This document shows positions 13,013 through 25,820 of a stretch of DNA of 64,000 bases, piece after piece. The position numbers and the translations under genes were made by a program. Origin of the DNA: Syngnathus acus (taxonomy: Eukaryota > Chordata > Actinopteri > Syngnathiformes > Syngnathidae); NCBI RefSeq assembly GCF_901709675.1, contig NC_051097.1, positions 5,263,039 through 5,327,038 on the forward strand. The letters are read 5' to 3'. Under the pieces are notes generated by a model. That model did no database searches. It worked only from the letters and a program-made list of their open reading frames with translations, and had not been told where the DNA came from. Numbering within the stretch: position 1 is the stretch's first letter; every line of letters starts with the position of its first letter.

Positions 13013-14429
13013 ATCATCAGGAATGCAAATTTTGCTCCACTAAAAAAACATGCTCCATTTCTGCAATTTGGGTACTTGCCACTAAGTGATTTTAAAAAAC
13101 AAAACCCTTTTTTTTTATCCCTAAATGGCATTTTATGAAGTATTAACAGACTCTTTACAAAAGAACATTAAAAAAACATTAATACCACTTATTGATTGAT
13201 TTCAGTGGTTGCTTCTGAGAGTGGCCAAAGCTGTTATTAGGTTTCAAGGTCAGGTACTATTTCACACAGGGGCTAACTTTAAATAGTTCGCACATCATAG
13301 AAGGACGTAAACAACCAGTAGAGGCCGATTGGTGTGGACGTGCATCTTCGGGACACGTCAACGCCGATAAAAGTCGCAGGCAGTGACTCACCCGGAGAGC
13401 CAGCAATGTGCAAATGGGCAGCTTAACACCATGACCGACGGTTTATGCTAATTGGTCGCCACTGGCTTTAGGTTTTTGATTGTCATAGTGATCCAGTAAT
13501 TAAGTCTGCGGCAACTCAGTTGCTTAAGGGGTATTTTTAAGCATCATCTTCATTCAATCATTTTATTGCAATGTTGAGTGCAGTTAAGTGGAGATTGAAC
13601 AATTTATTATTATTTCAAAATGTTTGACTTTTGATGTACAAACAAATAAAAGTCAAATGAATGCTCAACCCAACATACAGTTAAATTCAAACTACAACTG
13701 CATAACTGACAAGAGTTTTTTGTGGCCTCGCTGTTGGCTCAACTCGGGCAGCATAAATATAAATCATCTCCAGCTCAAAAAATTAAATGGAGGGGGTCAT
13801 AAGTCACGTTACCACTTCATTTTTCCTGGCTTTAACTTTTGCAGCTCAAATAAAGACATGGTCCCAATTTCCCAATTCTCAGCTTATCTTTAACCCCTCA
13901 CCTTTTTAAATCAAGTCTTCACACAAAGCATTCAGATCAATTTTCAGATCTGTTCTACTCCTCATCCTGCTTTCGTATCACTGTGCTGTTTCTACTTATT
14001 TCTTCCTTCAGTAAAATTGCCAGCTTTGCTTTCCCCGCACATTTGCAAAGATTCAGCTCTCCCTGAACATGCAGTTTAATTTGGAAGATCGCTAGCAGTT
14101 ATCCAAAGGAGAGGCCAAGTATTCTTGCTTCATGCTGTTTATTTGTCAGAAAAGTACTTTCCAAACAGCATCCCTGTGATTATCATTAACTTCAAGTAAT
14201 AAGTCTACTAGCTTAATGATAGCATACAATGGGATTTTAAACCATCGAACTACAATTATTCTAGCATAGACGTAATAATAAGATATATAAATGGAACAAT
14301 CCGAATTTTACAGAACTCAGTATTAATGAATAGCTATGCGACTTGTTTCTGTTTATACCAAGCTCTCCACACTGCAAGCGTATGAGGACTTGATTCGGTT
14401 AGCAGTTCAATCGCAACAGCCTGTTTTTG
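13013..14429. other. no recognised gene
   Basis: Short chance frames only. The part around 13320-13480 has raised CpG and a TTTATGCTAATTGG segment that could be regulatory. The rest is ordinary AT-rich DNA. Confidence 0.5.
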
Positions 14430-14740
14430 CTCAGACTAGCGCCGCTCATTCTCTCGCTTGTACTCCATTATGAGCGACCCATGTGTTTCATACTCTTTGT
14501 TTGTTCTATCTCAGGTTCTTGCTTGCCCCACGCCAAAATCCAATATAAATGCAAATCCGGAGGCCATTAATGCATTCTGAAGGCCTCGATTCGGCATTGT
14601 ACTGTAATCAAAGACGAGGGCTGGAAGATGTTATTTCGACATGAAAAATATTTATGAAAACGCACCCTTTTGATTGATTGCTCTTTTTGAAGCGTTTCCC
14701 GTCCAATCTGCTAAATATGCGAGGGGCGTAATGACCTGTG
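14430..14740. promoter_or_regulatory. candidate regulatory element with POU octamer
   Basis: A second perfect ATGCAAAT octamer lies at 14549-14556, followed within 20 bases by CCATTAATGCAT. There are no usable frames, and composition is mixed with CpGs at both ends. It resembles a vertebrate conserved non-coding element but is unproven. Confidence 0.28.
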
Positions 14741-15321
14741 GAGAAGTATAAAAGATATCCGATATCAAATAAAGTAACCAATCTTTCACTTTATTTAAAG
14801 GCACACTGTTTTCACAGTAAAGAAGGAGGAATATATTCTACTGGGACAAAAAAAACCTCATTTAAAATGGAGAATTGGGCCAAGGCATATTTTACTGCGC
14901 CATTTTCAGACGCTTGCAAATCCCTCTGTATCGTATTTATCATCGCCACGCTAAATTATAGAATGAAAATTGCCTTCACATACGCAACTATAGTCATGTT
15001 TAAAGCTATTATATGATTTTTATTAGGATTTTCATGCTCTGTAATAAGTTTCATGCCAAATATCGATACAGTGCTTTCTGCTTGTCAAAAGTCATGGCAA
15101 AGTATGGAAATACTTGCCTGTATTTTATTAGTATTTTAACTTCGCAGCTGTAATTGTTATTATTCTTATTAGATTTGCAGACTCCAGGAGTCCCAGATCT
15201 GGTAGAAAGCCTTCAAACTATACGACAAGTACTTACATTGATAGTCTAAATTATATGAATGAGTCAGAAAATGTTGTGCTGGTTGTACTATATGGCTAAA
15301 GTGGCAATAAGCAGACATTCA
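14741..15321. other. no recognised feature
   Basis: AT-rich unique DNA. A 92-codon frame at 14738-15016 lacks any motif. Confidence 0.5.
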
Positions 15322-15322
15322 T

Positions 15323-15355
<33 letters not shown>
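15322..15355. repeat. (TAA)n microsatellite
   Basis: About eleven uninterrupted trinucleotide units. Confidence 0.97.
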
Positions 15356-15469
15356 CGTTGAGACTTCTGTGATGAGCCGCATCAAATGCTCTTGCTGGAC
15401 CACGTATGACCCGCAACAAACTCAGAATGTGGTCCGCAGCTTAAAGATTACAACAGCATTGATGAGTCG

Positions 15470-15990
15470 CCGTGGACTTTTTGAGACTCTTAAGTGCGGC
15501 GGGAGAGAATAATTGGTGCCTTGTGGCTCTTCGCTCCCGCCCTAGCCAAAGCCACTGACCTTTTCAAAGAACGAGACAAGAGGCTGGCACCTCCTTAAGC
15601 AGTGTTTATCTTCTGTATTAGGCGCCGCGCCCATGTTATTAGAGATGGGCCAGATTTGTTTGTCGCTGATCAATTTGGCTTTGTCCAAGCACTGTTCCTC
15701 GAGGGTAATCCTTTGCGATATGAGACGCCAAGGGGGAAAACGAAGGGGGGAAAAAAAAAAGATAGGACGTGTGCTTTCTGTCACTCTGCAAATCTGATTC
15801 GACCACTTTCCACCTCTAAATCGCCGTGGCCGACAAAGTCTCCGGGGAAATTTACAAAGCTATTCAGTGTTCATTGGCGCTTAGAAGAGAGCGCGGTAGG
15901 AGCGAGCGTTGTGGTCGAGGCTTCATTCCAACAAAACACTACAGCACCTGATGTCGCTCGTTTGCTCCCCCATTGCTGCTTGAAGATGCA
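15470..15990. promoter_or_regulatory. GC/CpG-richer block, candidate regulatory element
   Basis: Composition shifts to higher GC with CpGs at 15496-15500, 15530-15540, 15622-15630 and 15880-15905. A 130-codon plus-strand frame (15602-15994) overlaps two minus-strand frames, and none has a recognisable domain. The block may be a conserved element or a small unannotated exon, and I cannot choose between them. Confidence 0.2.
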
Positions 15991-18187
15991 CTGATCTGCT
16001 ACTCCAACACACAACCAGAGCCACCGGTCAATTTGTGCCGGTGGGTCGGCCAGTTTCGAGTGTTCACTGCAATTTGTCTCCATGGTGGTTGTGTGCATGC
16101 TGACAGCAGTCACACTGTGCATCAGTGTGTGAGACACATCCTATATCTTGTCTTTCCAATGCAAGTGAGTAAGTCCTTTTAGCTCCGTGGACTGCTAACC
16201 TAATGGTAAATTTGGCTTTGGTTACCATAATGACCAGCGGGAGGCCTGAGCTTTCTGACTCGTGAGGCTTGGTGGCTTGCCTTTGGTCATTGCGCTTACA
16301 AGTGTATGCGGAACAGCGGATTGGAGCGTAGGATAAAGCCAACTGCTTGTTTTTATCTCTTCTAGGTAACAAACATAGCAATAAAAACGAATTAAGTGAG
16401 CCACATTTTTCTCCCATCTCATTTCTAAGTTCTTTAGACTTAAAGCTGATAAGGCTCTATCATCTTATGTCTCCTTCTGAGAGCAGAAAGTATAAATTGT
16501 TTCCCCTATTCAGAATCATTGATGGTACAGTCCTACTGTCAACCTTTACCATCATACACGCAAGGACAAGCAAACAAATCGTTTTTTGTTAGAGGTAACA
16601 TCCATGGTGGGGTTTTGTACTCTGCAATAGCATCTCTTCACTTTCAAAGCCATTTATAAAGCATCAGATCTTCTATTTTGATCGATTAGTCATCTGAACT
16701 TTTACAGCTAAAGATTAAACAATATATTACTTTGCCAAATGAGAAAATACATCAAACCTTTTTTCATGTCATTGTCTTATAAATAGGAAAGTCATAACCT
16801 CCAGTGATGGCTGAATTTAAAGCTACAAATGGTTTGGCAGGAGGGGAAGACGATACCGGGGCATAACAACTTCCCCCAGCGTCTCCCTCCGTGCAAACAC
16901 AGCCTGCGTTTTAATAAACCCACGCAGCATGCTGCACCGCATCCACCGGACCTCGGCTAAGAAGTCTCTCCTCTGAGAATCGCATCCCCGCCGAAACAAT
17001 CCCTGCTCCAGTCGAGAAACGTATTATGAAAATGTATTGTTTACTGTTACATTATACAACATCGGGGCTACGAAAACCCAAAGGGGAACAGGCAAGCAAA
17101 GTGGAGACTTTCCAAGAGGAGTGAAATAGAACAAACCCGGGAGGGGAACAGTCAAAAGCAACATGGCGATTAACTTGAGTTTTACGATTTGGGTATTTCT
17201 GCACTTCTGAGTTTAGAGGTGGCAGGAGAATGCAAGGAAATTTTTAAGTTCCACATGCACTGCATTTGAGGGGACAAAAAGAAAATACGTACAAAGGTCA
17301 GTGAATCTTCACATATTATGGGACTTAAATTTGCAAATTCATATATTCCGTTTCAACCAAATGACATGGTTACAGTTTTGTTTTGCTAGCCAAAGCAATA
17401 CAAGTACTGGGGTAACTCGCTTTGGTTAGTTCCCAATGTCTCTTCATTCCATTGGCTCTTAAAATTTAGAAGACCGTCAGTGGAACTGGTGGTACCCTGT
17501 GGCTTCATGGGTGCACAGCAAGCACTCTAAGGGGGCCTGAGCAGCACTAACAAAGCCAGGTTCCCCGGGCTACTTCTCACTGTACACTATACTCGGATAT
17601 ACAGGTTGTTGTTTTTTTGGGGGGGAATACCGGTATACCTCCATAGTGATGAACTGTGCAACACGTGTTGTTCAAAACTCTGAAAAATATTTGAAATGTG
17701 TGGGGAAATTTAACTTGGTAGATTCTCCAAAAAAAAGGTGAAACTTTTTTATTTTCTACAAAAATAAAAATAGATAAATTCTTCAAAAAATGTAATTTGG
17801 TTGATGTGAATGCGCATCTCTGATCATTAACACAATATAGAAATTAAAGCAGCTGTTGTTGCTTTCTCAAGGGCCGGTTGGCTTTGGAGGTCAGCATGAC
17901 CGATTTGTAATTCCAAAGTTATGCCTCTGCAACACAGCCCAAGTGTCCTTGCACAAGACTTGGAACCCTTAAGAGCTTGTGACGAGCTGCTTTGCACCTT
18001 GCCATCATCACCAGCGAGTGGTTGTGGGTGTGAGTGGCTTGCATAAGAGGCGATGCAATGAAATGCTACGAGGCGCTTTTGGACTTAAGGGCTATAAAAA
18101 TAGAGCTATAAATGCCCTCTATTTATGGAGGGTGTTTCGGCGTGGTAAAGTCCAGCTACTTGGCGATTGTTATTCTGCTTGTCAGAA
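15991..18187. other. no recognised gene; one GC-rich patch
   Basis: Mostly ordinary DNA with overlapping chance frames, the longest being 117 codons on the minus strand at 16064-16417. The patch 16840-17010 has raised GC and several CpGs and might be regulatory. Confidence 0.5.
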
Positions 18188-18200
18188 CCCCCCCCCCCCC
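18188..18200. repeat. poly(C) run, 13 bases
   Basis: Uninterrupted C run. The complement could contribute to G-quadruplex-type structure. Confidence 0.95.
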
Positions 18201-20720
18201 TTCAAAGTAAGCAAGCATCAGCCTCATCAATATCTAATAAGTCGCGACAACACGCCACGATAAAAAATGCATAGTTCGTAGGTTAAAAATGTACATGCAG
18301 CTTTTTGCAAGTGGCATCTGAAAATAGTGCGCGGCGTCAGCGAACACTCACCTATAAATTTTATATCTGGTCGTGAATCCTTGGCGGAATCTATCCACAA
18401 AGGACAGATAACTGCGTGAGTGGTGGAACGGTCCGCGGTCGGAGATGAGCCAGTCATACTGCTTGGCAACATGTTGCTCAGTGGCCAATGGGTCCTGGCG
18501 GGAAGACTGAACTGTTATATGGTCCCATATAAACAGGAAGCAGATGACCTCAATAAACCTCCAGTTCATGCTTTTTTTTCAGCCGCTCTCTGTTCATTCT
18601 CGCTCCATTATGTGGAGACCTGATGGGAGAGAGAAGAAGAAAGGGGAGAAGGGGAAAGGGGGGTGAAGAGAAAGACAGTCATTACATGACAATTTTGGCT
18701 ATATATGAGGTTAATTGCCCTAGTACAAAGAAAAAAATAAGCGTAGCATGTTGGGGGGTTTAGAATCGTGGCTAAGGTTGGGGTAAATGAATTGAGACAA
18801 AAAAACACCAACTCATCCGGACAAGAAAAACAAACCAAAAATCATAAAAAGCACCCGAGACATACCCTTTACTTTACTGTTATCCATCACAAGCAAGTAC
18901 CAGCCCTCATTTTTTCGACAAACTGCCGTCTGTATAAGGTATAAAAGATTGCATAATTAATTTTAGTCGGGCTACATTTTGGCTTCGGTTCACTTTGGGT
19001 TCAAATTTGCATTTTTATTCATCTCATCAAAGATGGCCCATTAAAAAAAGCTTTTGGTATGCACCAGGTTTCAGACGACAGTTTTCACAAAACAAAGACC
19101 CAATAATAATAGCATTCGATATAGTCATAAAAAAAATCTAGAATGTGTTAGCAGCTAACATTTCAATGATGTGACTCGAGGACTGTTTTCCAATCGTGTT
19201 ACTTATTAAATAAATCAGTGTATCACAATCACTGTCCCTCAGGATATTAGCGTTTGGTGAGGTCTACAACCATCCAATGTCATTATAAATAAATACTGGC
19301 GAAAAACTAACAATCATCACGTGCGCAAATGCTCGCAAGTATTGGCCAGACAATTAACAAACGTGAAATTTGTGTTTACTAAGAGGCAAAACAAATGAAT
19401 GCCCTTCCACTAAATGTAAAAATGAAAAACGCTAGAAAAACATGAATACATTTCATTTAAAAAATGAAAATCTATACAAAATTTGTGAGTACCGATAGAA
19501 AAGATACTAAATGTTCACTGAGCAGCAAGAAAACAATTAAAGACAGCCTGCATGACTGTTGAATTGCTCTCAACATGGTAACAAGTCATTATAATGGTAA
19601 ACATGAATACGTTCCTATGAATTATTTAGAGGAAGACCTTCGGGGATTATCCTCAACTCACCCAAAAATAAATCTAAATAATGACAACATACGGTTTGCA
19701 CATTCAGATTCAGAGAATCATGACTACAATGGAGACGGGATAATTCCTTGGTGTGTTCAAACTAGACTGCAATGTAATTCATAATTTACAAATCTTACAA
19801 GCTGCGAGTAAGACAAGATGAGAATAATATTCACAAAATCTTGCTCCTCAGAACATTTTAATACTACACTTTCTCTTTGCGGAGAATTCCTGCATTAATA
19901 TTCTCTCGCAAGTTAAATCAAGCCATTTAGTTACCGATAAAAGAAATTACCAAAAAAGAAATTGTAATTGCGTTGGAAGAGCTGCGCCCCTTGGCCAAGG
20001 GAGGGATGGTCGACAGAGCGCAATCAAGTATGACTGTGTGAAATCTTTCCTATTTCATGCTTTATTACACAATAACATTGTAAAAGAGTCGACTAAATGT
20101 AATGAGGCTAATCTGTTCCTACTAAATAGATGATGTACTCGATACCTAACGAATATCACTGGTGCACATAAAATCGTCTTGCACAGGACTCTATAATATT
20201 CGTAACTAAGTTTAAAAATAAATGTTCTTATTATAGAAGAAAAAAACAATGATACTATCAATATGGGAATATTTTTTAGATATTTGTAAAAACCCAACAT
20301 TTGGTTTTCCGCAATGTAAAAATAATGTTCTTCACATACCACTCCTACCGTACAGCAGAAAAGATAATTTTGCATTCATTCTGAATGGCCAAAGTATTTA
20401 ATCGAGTCAGTGTTACTTCATTGACCAATGTCATATTGGAGAAAAAAAAGGTGTCAGTTCCAGTACCAGTATTACGAAATATAGCTCAAACTAAAAGTAA
20501 TCACCTGGGAATAAAAACTGTGAACTCAGCTTTCAGCATCCACTGAACCTTTTGAAAGAATGAGCAGCGTAAGTGATGATGAGACCATTGAGATTAAACT
20601 TGCCAAAAAAGAATGATCACTGATAATAAGTCATGAATATTCGAGTACAACCCGGAGACCAAACAGCAGAGCCTTCAATTGGAAGAATTTGACGTCACCA
20701 AATACACTAGTGCTGGAACT
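18201..20720. other. no recognised feature
   Basis: Unique DNA, GC-mixed to about 18600 and then AT-rich. There are only short frames and no mobile-element ends. Confidence 0.5.
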
Positions 20721-20722
20721 CT

Positions 20723-20746
20723 GCTTATATAAGGCTTATATAAAGC
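20723..20746 (+). promoter_or_regulatory. twin TATA-like boxes
   Basis: The ten-base string GCTTATATAA occurs at 20723-20732 and again at 20734-20743, so two TATA-like cores sit 11 bases apart, about one helical turn, downstream of a TGACGTCA-like site (TGACGTCACC, 20689-20698). There is no recognisable downstream exon, so promoter activity is speculative. Confidence 0.2.
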
Positions 20747-22939
20747 AACTTTTGAGTAATACACGTTTCTAATGAGATAAAAACGTACATTGATGCGGCA
20801 ATGTGAATATGTTCATTTATACAGCTCATACCAGTTGCCTACTGGTGATTTGCAAAACTACTACGCATTTTGGAAGTGGTGACAGATTCGTGACCTGTGC
20901 TGTGGTCCACCCGGAGGGTTTGAAATTTTAGCTACCTAGCGTGTCATTTCCCTCTTGAATCCCCAAACCTCCTGCCGTGAGTACATTTACATTTGTATCG
21001 TCACAGGATGAGAATAAACCCTCCGTCCTATTTCCAAAGACACGATTCTGTTGGCGCATTAAGATCTTTATACCTCCCGCTGCCATGAAATGGTGTTCAT
21101 CCAATGCTGCGTTTTCTGCAGATAGTTAGACAGCGGGACTCTTTAAACTTTGCTTTACTGCCAGGAAAAATGGATTCCGATTCAGCTAATAGCAGCACGA
21201 ATATAACATGGCTTCTTCAAGGGTAGCAATACGATAGTCATGTAAGCAATGAGTAACCAAAAGATTTGAGCATGGCTGTGTTTCTGATAATAATAATTTT
21301 TAGTATTAAATGGAAATCTCTGACAATTATTTTTAACAGAGAGAGGCAGTGCACACATCCAGCACTAAGTATGCCACATAGGTTTCCGGATTGTGCTTTC
21401 ATTGCTCCTTTGAGGACTGTCGTCAGATTGTAGGAAGGGCTTTTCAATGCCATCCAAAGGACGACCAAATCATTCGCAGACCTGCAGGACAACTAGATAA
21501 AGGCTATCGAACTGAAAAGCACATTTACAAAACACAGATCAAAGCACAATAGAATGAGGCTGCAGGATGGTGCATCTTAATGATCAACAAAAAACACACA
21601 AATTAAAAAGGTAGGCCTACAAAGTTTCCAACGTACTTCCCTTTCACCTTTGAAAAGTGCGTGGTTGAGGACATAAAGCAGCAGAGTCAATCAAGTGCAC
21701 TGCTGTAAATATTGACCCATCGATTCGGTGTTTTCTGTTGTTTTTCCTCTTCCGTTTACATCCCGAGGCCGGATTTGATATGCGTTTCACAAAACAGCCT
21801 GTTGGCATGTTGTAAATAATGGCCATCTTGTGCTGTTTGCAGATTACAGCTTTTTCCAGAGTGGATTAGCGAAGACGAGGGGAGACGGCGAAGAAAAAGT
21901 GCAAGCTCTAAGGAGTGGATCGCGTTGAATAAGAAACACAGGAGGGAGGATGTCTGCTTCAGGAAATCAAGCAGACAGGACAAGGGAGGGCTTGTTGTCA
22001 CCATCGCCTGTCTTAAAGCGGCCCTATTCATGCGCCGGCTCCTCCTCCGTCATTCAGGTTCATTCAAGGGGATTCAATTTCCATTCTGGTCCCATCACTC
22101 GCTTTGTCAATCCCATCTTCTCCCCCTGTGTGCCTGCCTCAAAGCGTCCCTCTTCATTTCCAAAAAGTTCATAAGAATCGAGAGTCTTGTTCTATGTATC
22201 TGAATTTGGAATCCCAGTCGCGAGAAAGATGAATGGAGACAGAAGTGTTTTGGAGAAGACAGATAGACGGCAGGGATGCTTCACGACTCCCTTTGCCTAA
22301 TTTTTAAACTGCATCTGATCGCCATTATTATCAGGGCTCATTTCAGGCCAAATGATCCGCCATTTTAAGGGCTTTCCAGAGTGGACCCACTAAAAACACA
22401 ATACACAAAGCTTGAACGGACTTTATGAAGGATCAACCTGAAGAGACCCCGAAGCCAGAAATGCACACATTATCATCTCCTGATGCTCTTAAACAAATCA
22501 TCCATCTAGCCATCCAACTTTTCCAGGAGTGCTCATCACTGCTTGCCAGTAGTTAATATATCGATGTTTTCTATTGAATTCTCCCCTCCTGACACACTCA
22601 CATTGAAATCAAAAGGACACTCGATTGAAGGACACACCGTCGTCCAGTAATTGGTCGACAGAGTACAGTCTCAATGCTACTGCTTGGCAGAACAGTGCCT
22701 TTCGAAACAGAAAAACATTAGTCCCCCTCGATGGAGGTAATAACCTTGATGCATCACCTCTCAGGGGTCCAGTTGAGGGAATAACCCAATGTAAATCTGA
22801 ATTCCGAGAATGATGATCACACAGCTTTCAGCCATGTGCAGAAAGCCGTGGTAATGGTCTGCCACTTGCAATTGCCGGGAAGTAACAGAAGAAATCGAGG
22901 ACTAGCCGTGGCTAACTTCATTTGGATTGGATTCCATAT
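20747..22939. other. no recognised gene; one mixed-composition block
   Basis: The part 21640-22350 is GC-richer and holds several overlapping 60-92 codon frames in different registers and strands, which argues against any being real. It could be a conserved non-coding block. Confidence 0.45.
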
Positions 22940-23009
22940 CCCCCCCCACCACCACCACCACCACACATCACAGTCTCTTGACATGACTGCTACTTGCGGG
23001 GGGGGGGGG
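22940..23009. repeat. poly(C)/(CCA)n tract and 12-base poly(G)
   Basis: A C run with (ACC)n units at 22941-22966 is followed 31 bases later by a 12-base G run at 22998-23009. The two tracts are partly complementary and could fold together. Confidence 0.9.
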
Positions 23010-23222
23010 AGCTGTGATGGCACCCTGACCTTCACAAAACGTGGCTGAGCAAGCAGCACACTTGATAATTAAATTCCCCTATCTAGTCAGCAACCAATCA
23101 GCTCCGTTCCAAGATCAATGGCCGAATTTAAAGAGCAAACTAATTCAGTAATGGTCACAGTTATTCCAATTTACCTGTCGGTTGAATTATTGCAAAAATG
23201 AGGAGGAGCATTATATGATGGT

Positions 23223-23236
23223 CCCCCCCCCCCCCG
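23223..23236. repeat. poly(C) run, 14 bases
   Basis: Uninterrupted C run in otherwise AT-rich sequence. Confidence 0.95.
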
Positions 23237-23569
23237 TATTAGCAGCAACGGCACAGAGGCAGTTTATGAGACGCTTCTTAAAGCGAGGAACGTCTCTGTC
23301 ATAAAGCAAACTAATTAATACGATTTCAGAGATAGCATGAGATCAGTCGCTATGTAATGTTTTCTCACTGTTATGCAGGTAAATTGGCCACCAGAATGGC
23401 CGTAAAATACAGCATGGAATAAAGAGGAAAAAAAAAAAACTAATTCATTTGCTCCGTGAGGGAACTGGCAACGAGGGAAATAAAAACATTGCCAGCCTTT
23501 AATTATTTTTGTTCCTCAAGTCTATTACTTAAAGAAAACGGAGCTTGTGAATGAAAGACACTCAACATT

Positions 23570-23960
23570 ATTATTTGGAGCTGACAATCAGAAATGAAGA
23601 TCAAAGTCTGCAGTGACTGTGAAGTTTATAGAGTGACTATGGATTTTAAAGAGCACCATGAGAGCTCATACAGCAACTGGAATATGGCCCTTATAGTGCA
23701 GCTATAGAACTTCAACAACAACTATGGAGTTTGTAAGTCTTTTATTGACTACATCCATGCAGCATCTATTGTCTATTGATTTTATACACCAACCAAGATT
23801 CAATTCATAAGACTATCAAGGCTAGACGACAAGAAGAGGCTCATGGAGTGACAATGGAGCTTTTGCATACAACAAAGGGGCTTGAACTGGAGCTATGGAG
23901 CAGCTGGTATACAGCAATGTCTACAGGGCTTGTATATAAAAAAGAACTGGAACATTCCTC
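23570..23960. repeat. degenerate tandem-repeat-like stretch
   Basis: Related strings recur irregularly: GTGACTATGGA near 23632, CAACTATGGAG near 23720, GTGACAATGGAGCTT near 23848, and GAGCTATGGAGC near 23890. They suggest an old, heavily diverged minisatellite or a decayed repetitive exon. No clean period could be established by eye. A 90-codon plus-strand frame (23776-24048) crosses the right half without a recognisable domain. Confidence 0.25.
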
Positions 23961-24587
23961 CTGTGGTTGTAGGTTTGAGCGATTTGTCACCAGATTTGTC
24001 CGTGCTGCCGCTTCACGCGACCGTGGCTGCCTCACAGATGAAGATTGATCATTTGTCAAGTCACAAATTGGCTTTCAAGTGCTTCCTCTAATTACCCTGT
24101 GGTTTTATTGATGAGAAACCGCTGACTGTTTTCCTTGGATTTACCTCAGTAGGCACAAGCTTTTTTTTTTTTTATTTTAAATACGTCTTCTCTCGCCAAA
24201 AAGACATTAAGGGAAGGGACATTCAAGCGAGCCACCCTGACAGATTGCACTCATCTGTTCTGCTGGAATAATATATGACGAGAACGTACGCGAGCAGATT
24301 CCCTTCCCTCAGTGGCGTCCCATAATGCACCGAGAAGAGCTCCCGACACGATTCCAAGCAGCTCAGAGGCTGTCGATGACAGGTGCTCGCTGTGTTGCTC
24401 CGCCGTGCTCGCACATGTAAATGTCAAGCGATGTTATCTAATGTAAGCTAGCCCACTGACCCAAAAGGAGTCCATTGTGGGAGCGCGTGAACACAGAGAT
24501 GTGATCTGACAGTGAGAGCATTACAATACACTAACTAAAGTGGACATAAAAAAAACTAAAGAAAAATAGCAAACTGGTGAATACAGG
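23961..24587. other. no recognised feature
   Basis: A T run at about 24161-24174. The remainder is unique DNA with some CpG at 24270-24420. Confidence 0.5.
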
Positions 24588-24974
24588 ACCGTATTTTCTG
24601 GACTATAAGGCGCACCGACCCATTTTAAAACGTTGTCCTTATATAAGGCGCACCGGACTATAAGGCGCACCATTAATGCATCATGTCATATTTTTAATCC
24701 AAATCAAATCATTCTCCATTTTATCTTTTTTCTTTCAACTTCAGACGCAACAAATTACGTTATAATCACAAAATAATGATCCGTAGTCTTTTTGATTCAT
24801 GATTCATAGTCTTCAGCAGGCCACTTATGATTGATTTCAAGACACAATGCTTCGGGCCAGTTTAAATTTAAGAATTTGGTCCATATATAAGGCGCACCGG
24901 ACTATAAGGCGCACTGTCGGCTTTTGAGAAAATTTTAGGTTTTTAGGTGCGCCTTACAGTCCGGAAAATACGGT
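24588..24974 (+). mobile_element. non-autonomous TIR element (MITE), copy 1
   Basis: The ends are inverted repeats: ACCGTATTTTCTGGACT on the left and AGTCCGGAAAATACGGT on the right. Each end also carries inner repeats of the motif GACTATAAGGCGCACC or its complement. No coding frame is inside, so the copy is a non-autonomous DNA transposon. The interior (about 24680-24880) is closely matched, in the opposite orientation, by copy 2 at 49729-50076. The right flank begins with TA, while the left has GA where copies 2 and 3 show TA, consistent with a TA target duplication that has since mutated. A TA duplication would suggest the Tc1/mariner group, but superfamily is not settled by sequence alone. 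Confidence 0.88.
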
Positions 24975-25489
24975 ATATTACTTCACTTACAGTGCGGTAT
25001 ATCCAATTTCATCAAATAAATATACTTTATCTACAATGGGTCAAGACAGCAGTTCAGAACTTTCAGAAAGGGACTATTCAACTATTTATCTGGATCTCTG
25101 GATTTATCTGGACCTCCTGCATGTATGAATGGGTCTCCGTAGGGACTCAGTTCACCTCAGCACCCATTAACACTTTCCAATTGTTATTACCTGACGAATT
25201 AGACAGCGTTTCCAGGGTATCTCCCCACTGCGACTGATCTGTCACCTTTCGTTCATGTCATAATGAATTCATGTCTCACTGCGGGTGTCGCCTCGTTGCT
25301 TGTGATCAAAGCGTTGCGAGGCGACTGTGAAGATTGCAGTTGAAGTGAGGAAAGATGTACGCAAAAAAAAAAGAGAGTAACATCTTATCAGGCTGAGGCC
25401 ATGTTTTGCTCGTCCTATTCCGGTAACGGAGAGCGAGGGAATAAATACGAGTCGTTTTCCCATTCCTGGGGGTTTATCGGAAGATGACG
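24975..25489. other. no recognised feature
   Basis: Short frames only; CpG somewhat raised after 25260. Confidence 0.5.
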
Positions 25490-25820
25490 CTTGAGCGGAA
25501 TCGTGTCGTTGCCCCCTCCGACTCGCGCTTTTACCGACAGATGTTCATATATCACAAGGAAACATACGTAATGAAAAAATGGAGAAGAAAATGAAGAACA
25601 GCTGCTGCCTTCTCAAGGGATGCGACCGGCCACATAATGCGCAGAGAGGTTTTTGTCCAGCTGCAGCAGGTTTATTTTTGCACTTCCTCTGATGAGGTGC
25701 CATCCCTGAATCTAGCAACCTCATTTCTTCCCAATTTGCTGTTTACTTTCCAATTCACCCGCCTGACGAATTACTAATGAGCAGACTTGGGGGCTGACGG
25801 TTTCCTCGGCGGGCAGAGCA
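25490..25820. promoter_or_regulatory. candidate conserved regulatory block
   Basis: Mixed composition with CpG clusters at both ends, CAGCTG-type E-boxes near 25600 and 25658, and a long pyrimidine-leaning segment near 25715-25765. There is no usable frame. It resembles developmental conserved non-coding sequence; conservation is untested. Confidence 0.22.

Noticed and set aside
15602-15994. 130-codon plus-strand frame
   Set aside because: Overlapped by minus-strand frames, no domain, and weak splice context; better described as a GC-richer block.
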